Below, in pieces: positions 52,080 to 60,994 of a stretch of DNA of 64,000 nucleotides (position 1 is the first letter of the stretch; every line of letters starts with the position of its first letter). Made by a program: the position numbers and the translations under genes. The notes under the pieces are model-generated. The model was not told the DNA's origin. It did no database searches and saw only the letters and a program-made list of their open reading frames with translations. The DNA is from an uncultured Alphaproteobacteria bacterium (GTDB lineage Bacteria; Pseudomonadota; Alphaproteobacteria; HIMB59; GCA-002718135), in NCBI GenBank assembly GCA_902525035.1, contig CABZFN010000004.1, positions 1 to 64,000 of the forward strand. The letters run 5' to 3'.

Positions 52080-52534
52080 AAAAAAATCCATCTTTTAACA
52101 GAATTACAATATCTTTCAAATTCATCCCCAAATTTATCTTTTAAATATTTTTCCTCTTCATTTATTACAAAATTATTTAACCAAAAAAATAATCCTATAG
52201 AACAAATAAAATACATAATGTTTTCAAAAGTAAGAAACATACCAAAATGAAATAAAACAAAACATAGATAAATAGGATTTCTAGAATAAGCATAAATTCC
52301 AGTTTTTATAATTCTATTTGTTTCAGTTTGAGGAGGTAATTTTTCTTCATGTGCATTAAATGCATTTCTTGAGGAAAAAAATACAATTGGCATTAAAATT
52401 ATAATTAATAATCCAAAAAGATTAAGAATATATAGAAGTGGATATTTAGGAAAAATAAATTCACCTAAAATGTAGGAGGCTATCAAAAGATAGACTGAAA
52501 TATAAAGTGGATTTCCTTTTACATCTGGTCCCAT
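52076..52534 (-). CDS. Isoprenylcysteine carboxyl methyltransferase-like membrane methyltransferase
   Basis: A 152-residue integral membrane protein with four likely spans. It has the ICMT/phospholipid-methyltransferase signature TGIYAYSRNPIYLCFVLFHF and the C-terminal NEEEKYLKDKFGDEFERYC, which bind S-adenosylmethionine. Bacterial members modify lipids or unknown small molecules. Its ATG directly abuts the stop of the HAD gene upstream, so it is the last gene of the long minus-strand operon. Confidence 0.85.
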   Translation of the reverse strand: MGPDVKGNPLYISVYLLIASYILGEFIFPKYPLLYILNLFGLLIIILMPIVFFSSRNAFNAHEEKLPPQTETNRIIKTGIYAYSRNPIYLCFVLFHFGMFLTFENIMYFICSIGLFFWLNNFVINEEEKYLKDKFGDEFERYCNSVKRWIFF

Positions 52535-53194
52535 TTAAAGTTCCTCTATTGCCTTACCTAAACTTTTATAATCACTAAATACATTCAAAGCACCATTGTC
52601 AAATAATTCATTTTTATCTCTATTTGAGTGCCAATGTTTTCCTGCGGTAAGACCAAATACCCTTACTCCTGCTGCAGTTGCTGCTTTAACACCTACTCCA
52701 CTATCTTCAATAATGACTGAATCTTCTCTATTAAGTGAATTATCATTTAAAACCTTTAAGTATATATCTGGATCAGGTTTTGGTCTTTTAACCATATCGA
52801 ATGAGTAAACCTGATCACTTAAAAAAAATTTATCTAACCCAACAAGTTTCAATCCATCTAGAATTCTATCCTTATTACTGTTAGATCCAATAAAGTGATT
52901 TCTATCTGATTTACTAATATAATCTTTTGCTCCATCGACTAGTTTTAAATCCTTGGAATAAACTTCTGAAACAATAGCAAATATTTCGTTTGTAAATTTT
53001 TCTTTATTTTCAATCTTATATTTAAAAGATAATAAATCTATTACTTCAACAGTTTTTTTTCCTGCATATTTATAAAATTGCTCCTCTTTAATTGATTTAT
53101 CAAATTTACTTAAATATTTAGAAAATGCTTTTGAGGCTAGCACTTCACTATCAACTACTACCCCATCAAAATCAAAAATTATATTCTTAATCAT
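52535..53194 (-). CDS. HAD-IA family sugar-phosphatase / beta-phosphoglucomutase-like
   Basis: A 219-residue HAD hydrolase with canonical motifs: NIIFDFDGVVVDSE (nucleophile and acid Asp), IGSNSNKDR (motif II), KRPKPDPDIYL (motif III) and VIIEDSGVGVKAATAAG (motif IV). It has a small helical cap. The sequence is nearest to the beta-phosphoglucomutase/2-deoxy-sugar phosphatase branch. It lies 4 nt after the enolase-superfamily gene, so it probably acts on a phosphorylated intermediate of that operon. Confidence 0.9.
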   Translation of the reverse strand: MIKNIIFDFDGVVVDSEVLASKAFSKYLSKFDKSIKEEQFYKYAGKKTVEVIDLLSFKYKIENKEKFTNEIFAIVSEVYSKDLKLVDGAKDYISKSDRNHFIGSNSNKDRILDGLKLVGLDKFFLSDQVYSFDMVKRPKPDPDIYLKVLNDNSLNREDSVIIEDSGVGVKAATAAGVRVFGLTAGKHWHSNRDKNELFDNGALNVFSDYKSLGKAIEEL

Positions 53195-53198
53195 TATT

Positions 53199-54299
53199 TT
53201 ATATTTCTGTCTTTTTATATTCTGATTTCTCTAACCAATCAGGATTAATCTCGATACCCCAGCCAGGAGTATCTTCAACTTTAACCATTCCATTAGATAT
53301 TTTAAAAGGATCATCTAAAAATAAATTCTGTTGCCAAGGATAATAATCTTTACCCTCTATCGAAAATTCAAGATAGGGTCCTGAGTTGTTTATTGCTTTT
53401 AAAAAATGCATTGTGCAAATTGTTACTAAAGATAAATTAGCTGTATGTGGAGTACATATAAAACCACCATTTTCAATAATTTTAGCAACTTTTAAAGATT
53501 TTGTTAATCCTCCCATATACATAACATCTGGCTGAAAGATATTTACAATTTTTCTATTGACCATATCTCTCCAAATTCTAAGATCACAATCTTGTTCTCC
53601 TCCAGTAACATCTATCTTCAAACTATCAGTAACTTTTTTTGTTTCTTCTGGCTTCCAATAAGGACAAGGTTCTTCAAAATGAGTAACATTATTGTCTTCT
53701 AAAAGTTTTCCAATTTCTATTGCTTGAATAGAGCTATAACAACTGTTTGCGTCTACCATTTTAATTACACTTTTATCTAAAGTCGAATTCATTGTTTTGA
53801 CAATACTGGGGGTTCTTCCTTCCCATTCATCAACCCCTCTTCCACATTCAGAACCAACTCTAAATTTAAATGCATTAACACCTTTTTCATCAAAGAGTTT
53901 TTTAAATCTATCTGCTTCGTCATCTGGTGTTATATCTCTTTTCATTGATGAGCCATAAATTCTTAAATTTCCTGGAGATCCTCCTATCAATGAGACTACA
54001 GGTTTACTTTCTATTTTACCTTTCAAATCCCACAACGCTGTATCTAAACCAGCAATTGCACGTAAAAGATATGATCCTGGAAATTTATGCTCTCTTTCAA
54101 AGATAAAGTCTTCTAAATCATCAAAATCAAAATATTCTTTTCCTAAAACCCATGGTGCTACTTGTTTATGAAAAATTTGAGCTGTGATATCTGCATGATA
54201 AGTTGACATTTGACCATAACCAGTTGAACCATCCTCAACTGTTATTTTTACAAAACTTACATATGGTTTTGTAAATGTTTCAAGTTTAACTATTTTCAT
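53199..54299 (-). CDS. Mandelate racemase/muconate lactonising enzyme family dehydratase
   Basis: A 366-residue enolase-superfamily enzyme. Metal ligands are D183 (VDANSCY), E209 or E210 (FEEPCPY) and E235 (GGEQ). The acid/base dyad is D258 (QPDVMYMGG) and H285 (TPHTANLS), with K145 (AFKFRVG) on the other face. This arrangement is that of the mandelate-racemase subgroup, most members of which dehydrate sugar acids to 2-keto-3-deoxy acids. It is encoded just after a GMC oxidoreductase, suggesting sugar to lactone or acid to keto-deoxy acid. That sequence of steps is inferred. Confidence 0.9.
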   Translation of the reverse strand: MKIVKLETFTKPYVSFVKITVEDGSTGYGQMSTYHADITAQIFHKQVAPWVLGKEYFDFDDLEDFIFEREHKFPGSYLLRAIAGLDTALWDLKGKIESKPVVSLIGGSPGNLRIYGSSMKRDITPDDEADRFKKLFDEKGVNAFKFRVGSECGRGVDEWEGRTPSIVKTMNSTLDKSVIKMVDANSCYSSIQAIEIGKLLEDNNVTHFEEPCPYWKPEETKKVTDSLKIDVTGGEQDCDLRIWRDMVNRKIVNIFQPDVMYMGGLTKSLKVAKIIENGGFICTPHTANLSLVTICTMHFLKAINNSGPYLEFSIEGKDYYPWQQNLFLDDPFKISNGMVKVEDTPGWGIEINPDWLEKSEYKKTEI

Positions 54300-54302
54300 A
54301 AA

Positions 54303-55916
54303 TTAAATCTTTTTTAAATCTTCAATAATAAATTTACTTCCAAGATTAGCAAGCATCATTACAGGGGCATTTATATTACCAGAAGTAATATTTGGAAAAA
54401 CAGATGCATCAGCAATCCAAAGATTCTCCATTCCATGAACTTTTAATCTTTCAGAGACAACTCCCTTTTTGGGATCTTCATCCATTTTACAAGTACCACA
54501 AGGGTGATAGATAGAAACTGCATTAGATTTAAAGTGATCAACCATTTCTTCTTCACTTGCATTTAAAAGATCATGCGTAACACTTTCATTTCTAATTTTT
54601 TTTATACTATTTGTATTTGCTAAAACTTTAGAAAAATTAATTGCACATTTAACATCATATATATCTTCTTCATGCGATAGAAAATTTGGATCAATCAGTG
54701 GAGCATCATCAAAATTAGGAGAGTTCAATACAACTCTACCCAAACTTTTTGGTCGACAAGAATTATAACCAATAATAAAACCATTAAATTTGTCAGTTTT
54801 TAGAAGAGGTCTTTTATTTCTATGAGTAATGGAATAAGTTAACGGATTAAAATATATCTGTAAGTTGGGATAATGATGTTTTGAATTCCAATTTATATAT
54901 CCCCCAGACTGATTAATACTTAGTGATAATGGTCCTTTCCTATTATAAATATATTTTAATACAGAAGTAATTCTGCCTGGCCAAGTTCCTAACGATTTAT
55001 TTAGTGAATGATGATGGGTTTTAAATAAATAATCTAACCCAAGATGATCCTGAAGATTTCTTCCAACATTAGAATTGTCAATTATTATTTCTTTATCAAA
55101 TTGTTTTAAATGCTTTTTGTCACCAATACCAGAATGCATTAATAAGTAAGGTGTCATTATAGAGCCAGAACATAAAATTGCCCCATGAGATAGGTGTATT
55201 ATTTGCTCTATTGATTTATTTTGAATTTTAATACCAGTAATTTTTTTATCTTTAATTATTAAATTTTTAACTTGAGTATTGTCTAATATAATAAGTCTAG
55301 GATTTTTTAATACGGGCTTTAAAAAAACTTTTGATGATGAATGTCTAGTACCGTTGTAAGTATTAATATTATAATGACCTACTTGATTTTCGATTGATGT
55401 AGTTAAATTTGTATTTTTTTTAATACCAATTTCATTACTAGCATCAAAAAAAAATTCCAAAATTGGATGATGATGCTTACTTACATTATTTACTGGAATC
55501 TTTTCTTTTGTAAGAAATTCTTTATCATCATTTATTTGTTGCTCCATAGAACTGTATACTTTTTTTATATTTTCAAAACTCCATTCCTTGTTGCTACCCC
55601 AATTCTCATAATCTGTTTCTAATCCTCTCGCATAGACCATTGCATTTATTGAGCCAGAGCCACCTAAAACTTTACCTCTCGGATAATATATTTGCCTATT
55701 GAATAAATTATCTTGTTTTTCTGAATAGAAGTTCCAATTAATTTTTTTATTATAAAATGTCATCCCATAACCAAGAGGAACGTCAATAATAGGATTGTTA
55801 TCTTTAGGCCCAGCCTCAATAAGGGCTATATTAAAATTAGTTTCACTAAGAAGTTTATTTGCTATTATACTTCCTGCAGAACCTGCGCCAATAATTGCTA
55901 TATCAATATTAATCAA
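54303..55916 (-). CDS. GMC family FAD oxidoreductase
   Basis: A 537-residue flavoenzyme of the glucose-methanol-choline family, of normal length. The FAD-binding start is IAIIGAGSAGSIIANKLL. YYPRGKVLGGSGSINAMVYA is GMC signature 1, and the HLSHGAILCSGSIMTPYLLM region contains signature 2. The C-domain YHPCGTCKMDEDP and SGNINAPVMMLAN hold the catalytic His and Asn. There is no signal peptide. It oxidises a primary alcohol or sugar hydroxyl. Adjacent SIS and enolase-superfamily genes, 1 and 3 nt away, place it in the amino-sugar operon. Confidence 0.9.
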   Translation of the reverse strand: MINIDIAIIGAGSAGSIIANKLLSETNFNIALIEAGPKDNNPIIDVPLGYGMTFYNKKINWNFYSEKQDNLFNRQIYYPRGKVLGGSGSINAMVYARGLETDYENWGSNKEWSFENIKKVYSSMEQQINDDKEFLTKEKIPVNNVSKHHHPILEFFFDASNEIGIKKNTNLTTSIENQVGHYNINTYNGTRHSSSKVFLKPVLKNPRLIILDNTQVKNLIIKDKKITGIKIQNKSIEQIIHLSHGAILCSGSIMTPYLLMHSGIGDKKHLKQFDKEIIIDNSNVGRNLQDHLGLDYLFKTHHHSLNKSLGTWPGRITSVLKYIYNRKGPLSLSINQSGGYINWNSKHHYPNLQIYFNPLTYSITHRNKRPLLKTDKFNGFIIGYNSCRPKSLGRVVLNSPNFDDAPLIDPNFLSHEEDIYDVKCAINFSKVLANTNSIKKIRNESVTHDLLNASEEEMVDHFKSNAVSIYHPCGTCKMDEDPKKGVVSERLKVHGMENLWIADASVFPNITSGNINAPVMMLANLGSKFIIEDLKKI

Positions 55917-55917
55917 A

Positions 55918-56940
55918 TTAGAATGTTTGTGTTACTTTAGTTAAATATCTAGGTTTGTCAGGATCTAGACCCTTTTCAAAAGAGTAATTAACTATCCATG
56001 GATAAAATTTTGATAGAACTATGATTGGATCTAACTCTATCATTTCACTAGTGTTATATTTTAATTTTGTATTCGAGTTTTCATCATAGGTAATTTCATA
56101 GTGAAGATTAGTTAGTGCAATAATTTGACTAGAATCTTTTGCTACTATCATCCCACTTTTATCTCTAAGCGATATAGTAAATAACTTGAATGAGTTTTCT
56201 ATCAAGCTTTTTGGGCCATGCATTACTTCAGCGCTACTAAAAGGTTCTATCATTTCTTGACATAACTCTTTAAACTTTAGAGATATTTCATTAGAAATTG
56301 CGTATCCAACACCCCTACTAATTATATATCCATTACTTATCGTTTTATCTAATATATTTGGACTCCATTGATTTTGATTATCTAAAATTAAATGATCACT
56401 TAACTTTTCAATATGCTTATTAATATCTTTTTTATTAAGAGTATTAAAAACAAGCTTTAAAATTATCAATAAAGACAAAACAAAAGTTTTTGTTGCTGCA
56501 ACACTTTTTTCTTCTCCCGCATTTATATCAAAAAAATAATTGGATGTTTTGATAATGGGGCTATTTAAATTATTACTTATTAATATGGTCTTAGCTCCCA
56601 TTTTTTGCACCCTTTTATGACATTCAACTAAATCTTCACTTTTTCCAGATTGAGAAATAATGAAAACTAATGCTCTCGAAAAATCAAATTTTGATTCTTC
56701 TAAAGTTATTATAGATGGAGGCATGCTATATGTTGGTAAACCAAGATATTTTGCAAACATATAAGACAAATAAAGAGCTGCACAATCTGAAGTACCTCTT
56801 GCCACAGTAACAACATAATCAATTTTTTTTTGTAATATTAAATTTGATATTTCCTGATAATTATTTTTATCATTCAAGCTAAAATGATTAATTTTATTTG
56901 GAATTGAGAGTGCTTCGGATAAAACTTGAGAACTAGACAT
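55918..56940 (-). CDS. SIS-domain glucosamine-6-phosphate deaminase/isomerase-like (NagB-II/GlmS C-terminal type)
   Basis: A 340-residue protein with two SIS domains and no amidotransferase domain. VTVARGTSDCAALYLSY and ISQSGKSEDLVE form the phosphosugar site, and AGEEKSVAATKTFVLSL matches the GlmS isomerase core. EMIEPFSSAEVMHGP and the ending GLDPDKPRYLTKVTQT are diagnostic of the NagB-II/AgaS group. It would convert glucosamine 6-phosphate (or the galacto isomer) to the ketohexose phosphate and ammonia. It overlaps nagA by 8 nt, so it acts directly after the deacetylase. Confidence 0.9.
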   Translation of the reverse strand: MSSSQVLSEALSIPNKINHFSLNDKNNYQEISNLILQKKIDYVVTVARGTSDCAALYLSYMFAKYLGLPTYSMPPSIITLEESKFDFSRALVFIISQSGKSEDLVECHKRVQKMGAKTILISNNLNSPIIKTSNYFFDINAGEEKSVAATKTFVLSLLIILKLVFNTLNKKDINKHIEKLSDHLILDNQNQWSPNILDKTISNGYIISRGVGYAISNEISLKFKELCQEMIEPFSSAEVMHGPKSLIENSFKLFTISLRDKSGMIVAKDSSQIIALTNLHYEITYDENSNTKLKYNTSEMIELDPIIVLSKFYPWIVNYSFEKGLDPDKPRYLTKVTQTF

Positions 56941-58027
56941 TAATTTTTTTTCCTCTTAAATAAATTTCTTTAAGATTAAATTCTTTATCTAAAATAAGAA
57001 AATTACTTAAAAAATTTTTTTGAATAATACCGACATTATCTAGATTCAAATATTTAGAAGCATTATAACTAGTTAAAGCAACTGCTTCTTCTAATGAAAA
57101 ATCCATTGATATTAAATTTTTAAAAGTTTGATCCATAGTAACAACACTTCCTGCTAAAGTACCGTCAGACTTAATTTTTACTGAATGATTTTCTTTTTTT
57201 ATATTATTTTTTGCAAAAATATATTCTCCATCATTCAGTCCGCTAGCGTTAATAGAATCTGTTATAGTATACAGACCTGGAATACATTTTTTTGCGATTT
57301 TTATTGCTTCTTTACTAACATGAATATTATCGCAAATTATTTCAGCATATTTTCCTTTTGAAAGAGCGGCTGATAAAACTCCTGGTGATCTATGATCATT
57401 ACCAGACATAGCATTATACAAATGTGTAAAACCAATTTCATGATCTTTCATAATTTTTTCACAGCAATCAAAGTCTGCCAAAGTGTGACCAAATTGAATC
57501 TTAATATTTAGCTCCACTAAATCATTTATAAATTCTTGCATTCCATCAATTTCCGGAGCTAAAGTAATGATTTTTACATTAGAAATTTCAAGAATTTTTT
57601 TTATAAAATCTAAAGATGGTTTCTCAGTTAAATTTGGTTGAGCGCCAAGTTTATTAGGATTAATAAAAGGTCCCTCTAAATGAACGCCAAGGATATTATT
57701 ACCATTATCTCTCTTTATTTCATTAAATCCTTTTAACGCTGAAATAGTATTTTCTAAGGTATTAGTCCAAGTAGTTGGCATTATTGAAGTTGTCCCATGC
57801 CGTAAATGATATTTTGACATTTCAATGATTGATTGTGAGCCCTCCATTACATCAAAACCATTACCACCATGACAATGGAGGTCAACAAAACCAGGAATTA
57901 TAATATTATCATAATCTACAGAGTCTTTTATTTTCAAGTCGATAATTTTTTCGTTGAAATATACATCACCAATATAGGAAGAATTATGATTTATAATTTT
58001 CCCGCTAACTTTATTTTGATCAGTCAT
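56933..58027 (-). CDS. nagA: N-acetylglucosamine-6-phosphate deacetylase
   Basis: A 364-residue amidohydrolase. The metal and substrate motifs are IPGFVDLHCHGGNGFDVMEG, GVHLEGPF with the metal Glu, FGHTLADFD, FTHLYNAMSGNDHRSPG and the catalytic Asp in TITDSINASG. It removes acetyl from N-acetylglucosamine 6-phosphate in the cytoplasm. The length is slightly under the usual 380. It is followed by a NagB-II-type deaminase with overlapping codons and preceded by a second SIS gene and the importer, which together define amino-sugar catabolism. Confidence 0.92.
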   Translation of the reverse strand: MTDQNKVSGKIINHNSSYIGDVYFNEKIIDLKIKDSVDYDNIIIPGFVDLHCHGGNGFDVMEGSQSIIEMSKYHLRHGTTSIMPTTWTNTLENTISALKGFNEIKRDNGNNILGVHLEGPFINPNKLGAQPNLTEKPSLDFIKKILEISNVKIITLAPEIDGMQEFINDLVELNIKIQFGHTLADFDCCEKIMKDHEIGFTHLYNAMSGNDHRSPGVLSAALSKGKYAEIICDNIHVSKEAIKIAKKCIPGLYTITDSINASGLNDGEYIFAKNNIKKENHSVKIKSDGTLAGSVVTMDQTFKNLISMDFSLEEAVALTSYNASKYLNLDNVGIIQKNFLSNFLILDKEFNLKEIYLRGKKINV

Positions 58028-58082
58028 TTAACTTTAATATCTTATATAGCAATTTCTTAATTCTTAAAAAAATTTAAAAAAC

Positions 58083-58811
58083 TTATAAATGAGGATTAAT
58101 CTTACTAAATTTTTTCTCTAATATATCATTATTTTTTTTAGCATTTGGCATATTTACACTGATGTAGAATGGGAATAATTTTTCATTTTTTAAGATATTT
58201 GCAACTTCAATTAAAATTGAATTTAAAATAAAAGATCCGGTAATTGTTGAAGCTGGCCCAACCATATTATCTTTTACATTTATAATCGCATCACCAGGTG
58301 GAATCTTATTATCAATGAATATATCCGTTATTTCAAATAATCTTTTATTCAATTTAGATAGAGGAGCTTGTTTAGAAAATTTCACAGATGTTAGTGAAAT
58401 AGTTTTTATTTTTTTTTTCTTTGCAATTAATGCTGCTTCAACTGGCGCATGATTAACACCAGAATTAGATACAATCATTAAAATATCTTTGCTAGTAATT
58501 TTATATTTTGCAAGAGCTTTTTTTGCAATGTTTGGAGTTCTTTCTAAAGCAGTAGCTTTTCTTGCTCCTTTTTTAAAACTGAGATCATCATCTCTTATTG
58601 GACATGCGGCAGCAAAACCTCCTGCTCTGTGAAAAGACTCTTCTCCAAGTAGCCTAGAATGTCCAGTTCCAAAAATATATAACTGCCCACCTTTTTTATA
58701 TGATTTGCTAATTAATTTAGCACACTCTAAAAATTTTTTTTCTTCTTCTTTTAATATTTTCTTTAAAATTGTATTAATTTTTGAGGAATAAGATCTTGTT
58801 AGTTTGCTCAT
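58083..58811 (-). CDS. SIS-domain phosphosugar-binding protein, UPF0309-like
   Basis: A 242-residue single-SIS protein resembling the UPF0309 group. QLYIFGTGHSRLLGEESFHRAGGFAA is the highly conserved first block and LMIVSNSGVNHAPVEAALIA the phosphosugar loop. PPGDAIINVKDN is a third block shared with that group. These proteins accompany amino-sugar or sugar-phosphate operons, and their reaction is not firmly known; isomerisation or epimerisation of a phosphorylated amino sugar is likely. It is not MurQ: the etherase motifs are absent. It lies between the binding-protein and nagA genes. Confidence 0.85.
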   Translation of the reverse strand: MSKLTRSYSSKINTILKKILKEEEKKFLECAKLISKSYKKGGQLYIFGTGHSRLLGEESFHRAGGFAAACPIRDDDLSFKKGARKATALERTPNIAKKALAKYKITSKDILMIVSNSGVNHAPVEAALIAKKKKIKTISLTSVKFSKQAPLSKLNKRLFEITDIFIDNKIPPGDAIINVKDNMVGPASTITGSFILNSILIEVANILKNEKLFPFYISVNMPNAKKNNDILEKKFSKINPHL

Positions 58812-58828
58812 TTGAATTTTATATTAGA

Positions 58829-58853
58829 TGCTAGGGCATGTATTGCCCTAGCA
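58829..58853 (-). terminator. Hairpin after the amino-sugar binding-protein gene
   Basis: TGCTAGGGCA (58829-58838) and TGCCCTAGCA (58844-58853) form a 10-bp stem with a five-base loop, 12 nt downstream of the binding-protein stop and 17 nt before the SIS gene start. T-richness on the minus strand is weak, so it may act mainly as a stabiliser or partial terminator within the operon. Confidence 0.7.
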
Positions 58854-58865
58854 ATAATAATATGA

Positions 58866-60077
58866 TTATTTGTATTCTTCTAACTCTTCAGCAGCTTCAG
58901 CTACTAAATCTACTGCATCTCCTTCACCAAGAATTGCTCCTTGGATCATTGAGTTCATAACAGCTTGAAAAGCTTTGTAATCTACAAACAGTGGCTCTGG
59001 TCCACCATCACCGATCGCATCAATAAACATCATCCAATAATCTTCATTATACGGAGCCTCATTTCCAATTTGAGGATATTGCATAATTGGTGTTAAGCCC
59101 CAATCAGTATCAAGACTGTATTGAGAATCACCTGAAGCGATTATGCTAGCTATTTCCATTGCCTCTTTCTCAACACCAGTGTTAGAAAAAACAGCAAGAC
59201 TATCTGTAATTAAAAGAGTGCCTTGACTTCCTTGTGGTCCAGCAGGAATTCTAACTGTTTTTACATCTAGACCTTCCTTATGCTGACCTCTACCCCAAGG
59301 TCCATTAATATACATGGCAATTTTCTCATCATTAAAGAGTTCTGTTAACTGAGATCTCTCCCAAGCCAAAGGACCTTCTTGAGAAACATTTGCTAATTTT
59401 CCATAAAATTCTAATGTTTCAACAGCATTAGATGAATTCAAAGTTATTTCGTTTGTAACTGGATCAATAACTTGTCCCCCGTTACTGTAAAGGTAGTTTA
59501 GGAATTGATGCATAGTGTTATCAAAATCTTTACCAGCTAGTCCAATTCCAGATGCTCCATCAACATTTTTTGTTACAGCTTCAGCCATTGAATATAGTTC
59601 ATCCCAAGTTTGAGGGCCTTCACATGCAACACCAGCTTTTTCTAAAAGACCACAATTCATGAAAAGTGCTTTAGTTGAAAACGCGTGAGGGAAACCCCAA
59701 GTTTTACCCATGTGTGTTACTGTGTTTAAGATACCTGGTTGATACATTGCTTGTTGTGAAGCAGGAATATTTGTTTCTAAAATATGTCCATTTTCTGCAA
59801 GACCTTTTAGAGTTCTTGATCCAACATATGAAAATGCAACAGGATCGCCTGCAATAGCAAGATTGATTACTTTATCCTGACATGTTCCCCAAGGAACAGC
59901 CTCTAGAGTTACGTTTACTCCAGGATTGTCTTCCATGTACTTATCAGCTATTTCAACATAATTAGGTCGAAGATCACTACCACAGAATACACCGTGTACG
60001 TCAGCAGCATATGCTTTAAAGCCAACAAGTGAAAGTATAGCAATTGTAAGAAATGAAGATAGTTTTTTGAAATTCAT
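58866..60077 (-). CDS. Periplasmic sugar-binding protein of CUT1 ABC importer (amino-sugar operon)
   Basis: A binding protein of about 403 residues. The frame extends to 60116, but GGAGGAAAT directly before the ATG at 60077 and the signal peptide starting MNFKKLSSFLTIAILSL (cleavage near YAADVHG) set the start. The mature protein shows the family-1 pattern (RPNYVEIADKYMEDNPGVNV). Several Cys residues (SVFCGSDL-like start, GTCQD, MNCGLLEKAGVACEG) may make disulfides. It lies downstream of the permeases, unlike the other operons. The context of NagA and SIS genes suggests N-acetylated amino sugars as ligand. Confidence 0.93.
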   Translation of the reverse strand: MNFKKLSSFLTIAILSLVGFKAYAADVHGVFCGSDLRPNYVEIADKYMEDNPGVNVTLEAVPWGTCQDKVINLAIAGDPVAFSYVGSRTLKGLAENGHILETNIPASQQAMYQPGILNTVTHMGKTWGFPHAFSTKALFMNCGLLEKAGVACEGPQTWDELYSMAEAVTKNVDGASGIGLAGKDFDNTMHQFLNYLYSNGGQVIDPVTNEITLNSSNAVETLEFYGKLANVSQEGPLAWERSQLTELFNDEKIAMYINGPWGRGQHKEGLDVKTVRIPAGPQGSQGTLLITDSLAVFSNTGVEKEAMEIASIIASGDSQYSLDTDWGLTPIMQYPQIGNEAPYNEDYWMMFIDAIGDGGPEPLFVDYKAFQAVMNSMIQGAILGEGDAVDLVAEAAEELEEYK

Positions 60078-60116
60078 ATTTCCTCCATTTAAATTATAAA
60101 GAAGAGATAACATCAT

Positions 60117-60134
60117 CTTGCTCTATGAAGCAAG
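60117..60134 (-). other. Small hairpin between duplicated permease and binding-protein genes
   Basis: CTTGCT (60117-60122) and AGCAAG (60129-60134) with a six-base loop lie in the 76-nt gap after the permease stop. It is short and could be coincidental, but intercistronic hairpins recur in the transporter operons of this window. Confidence 0.4.
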
Positions 60135-60153
60135 TTAGATTTTAAGTATTTCT

Positions 60154-60993
60154 CTAGTTTTTTACAGCTCCAGAAGTCAAACCAGCAACAATATATTTCT
60201 GTAGAAAAAGAAAAATGATTAATACAGGTGCTATCCCAACAAGAGAGGCTGCCATCATTTCATTCCATTTAACTGTCGTGTAACCAATAAATTCATAGAG
60301 TCCTGAGGGAATAGGCATGTACTCTTTTTTCTGATTAAAAGTTATTGCAAATAAAAACTGTTGTGCATATGATCCTATAAAAGCATATATCCCAACAACT
60401 ACTAAGCCAGGAGTACTAAGTGGTGCTATAATGTGTCTTAAAATTTGAACTCTTGAAGCTCCATCAACGAATGCAGCCTCTTCCAAATCAATTGGAATTT
60501 TTTCAAAGTATGATTTTAATAACCATATTGCGGTAGGTATTAAGAAGGCGACACCTGGTACTATCATTGCTTGGTATGTATTAAGAAGACCAAAAGTTCT
60601 TAAAACTTTATATAATGGAATTAAAAGTACAGCACCTGAAAACATATTTATTGCTAGTAATATATATAAAGATGAATTCTTAAAAGGAAATCTGAAACGA
60701 GCATAAGAATAAGCGGCAGGAATAACAAATAACAAAGTAATTAAAGATGTAACACTAGCAAGAAAAAAGCTATTAAAAATATATCGCGGCAACATTGGAA
60801 CAGTTTTCCACATTTCTCTATATGCCCAAAAAGATAAATCATCAGAATAAAACTGATATGGTGATCGAAATAAATGATCCAAAGGACGGAGAGATGCATA
60901 GAACATTTCTACAAACGGTAGAAGTATAAAAGTCATGAAAACTAGTATACCTAAATATAAGATTATCTTTTCGTATAAATTATATTTATCCAA
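60154..60993 (-). CDS. Carbohydrate ABC transporter permease, MalG type, tandem copy 2
   Basis: A 279-residue permease nearly identical over its length to the gene upstream (60995-61834). They share FYASLRPLDHLFRSPYQFYS and the EAA loop LEEAAFVDGASRVQILRHII, and end ...AGAVKN or SGAVKN. The open frame reaches 61032, but homology begins at a TTG codon (60993; LDKYNLYEKI aligned with MNKYNTFEKI). That TTG is one base after the copy 1 stop, with AGGAG 15 nt before, so it is the probable start. A recent tandem duplication is evident. Confidence 0.9.
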   Translation of the reverse strand: MDKYNLYEKIILYLGILVFMTFILLPFVEMFYASLRPLDHLFRSPYQFYSDDLSFWAYREMWKTVPMLPRYIFNSFFLASVTSLITLLFVIPAAYSYARFRFPFKNSSLYILLAINMFSGAVLLIPLYKVLRTFGLLNTYQAMIVPGVAFLIPTAIWLLKSYFEKIPIDLEEAAFVDGASRVQILRHIIAPLSTPGLVVVGIYAFIGSYAQQFLFAITFNQKKEYMPIPSGLYEFIGYTTVKWNEMMAASLVGIAPVLIIFLFLQKYIVAGLTSGAVKN

Positions 60994-60994
60994 T

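Noticed and set aside
58083-58811. MurQ-type N-acetylmuramate-6-phosphate etherase as identity of the single-SIS protein
   Set aside because: The length is shorter than MurQ and the conserved blocks match the UPF0309 group rather than the etherase motifs.
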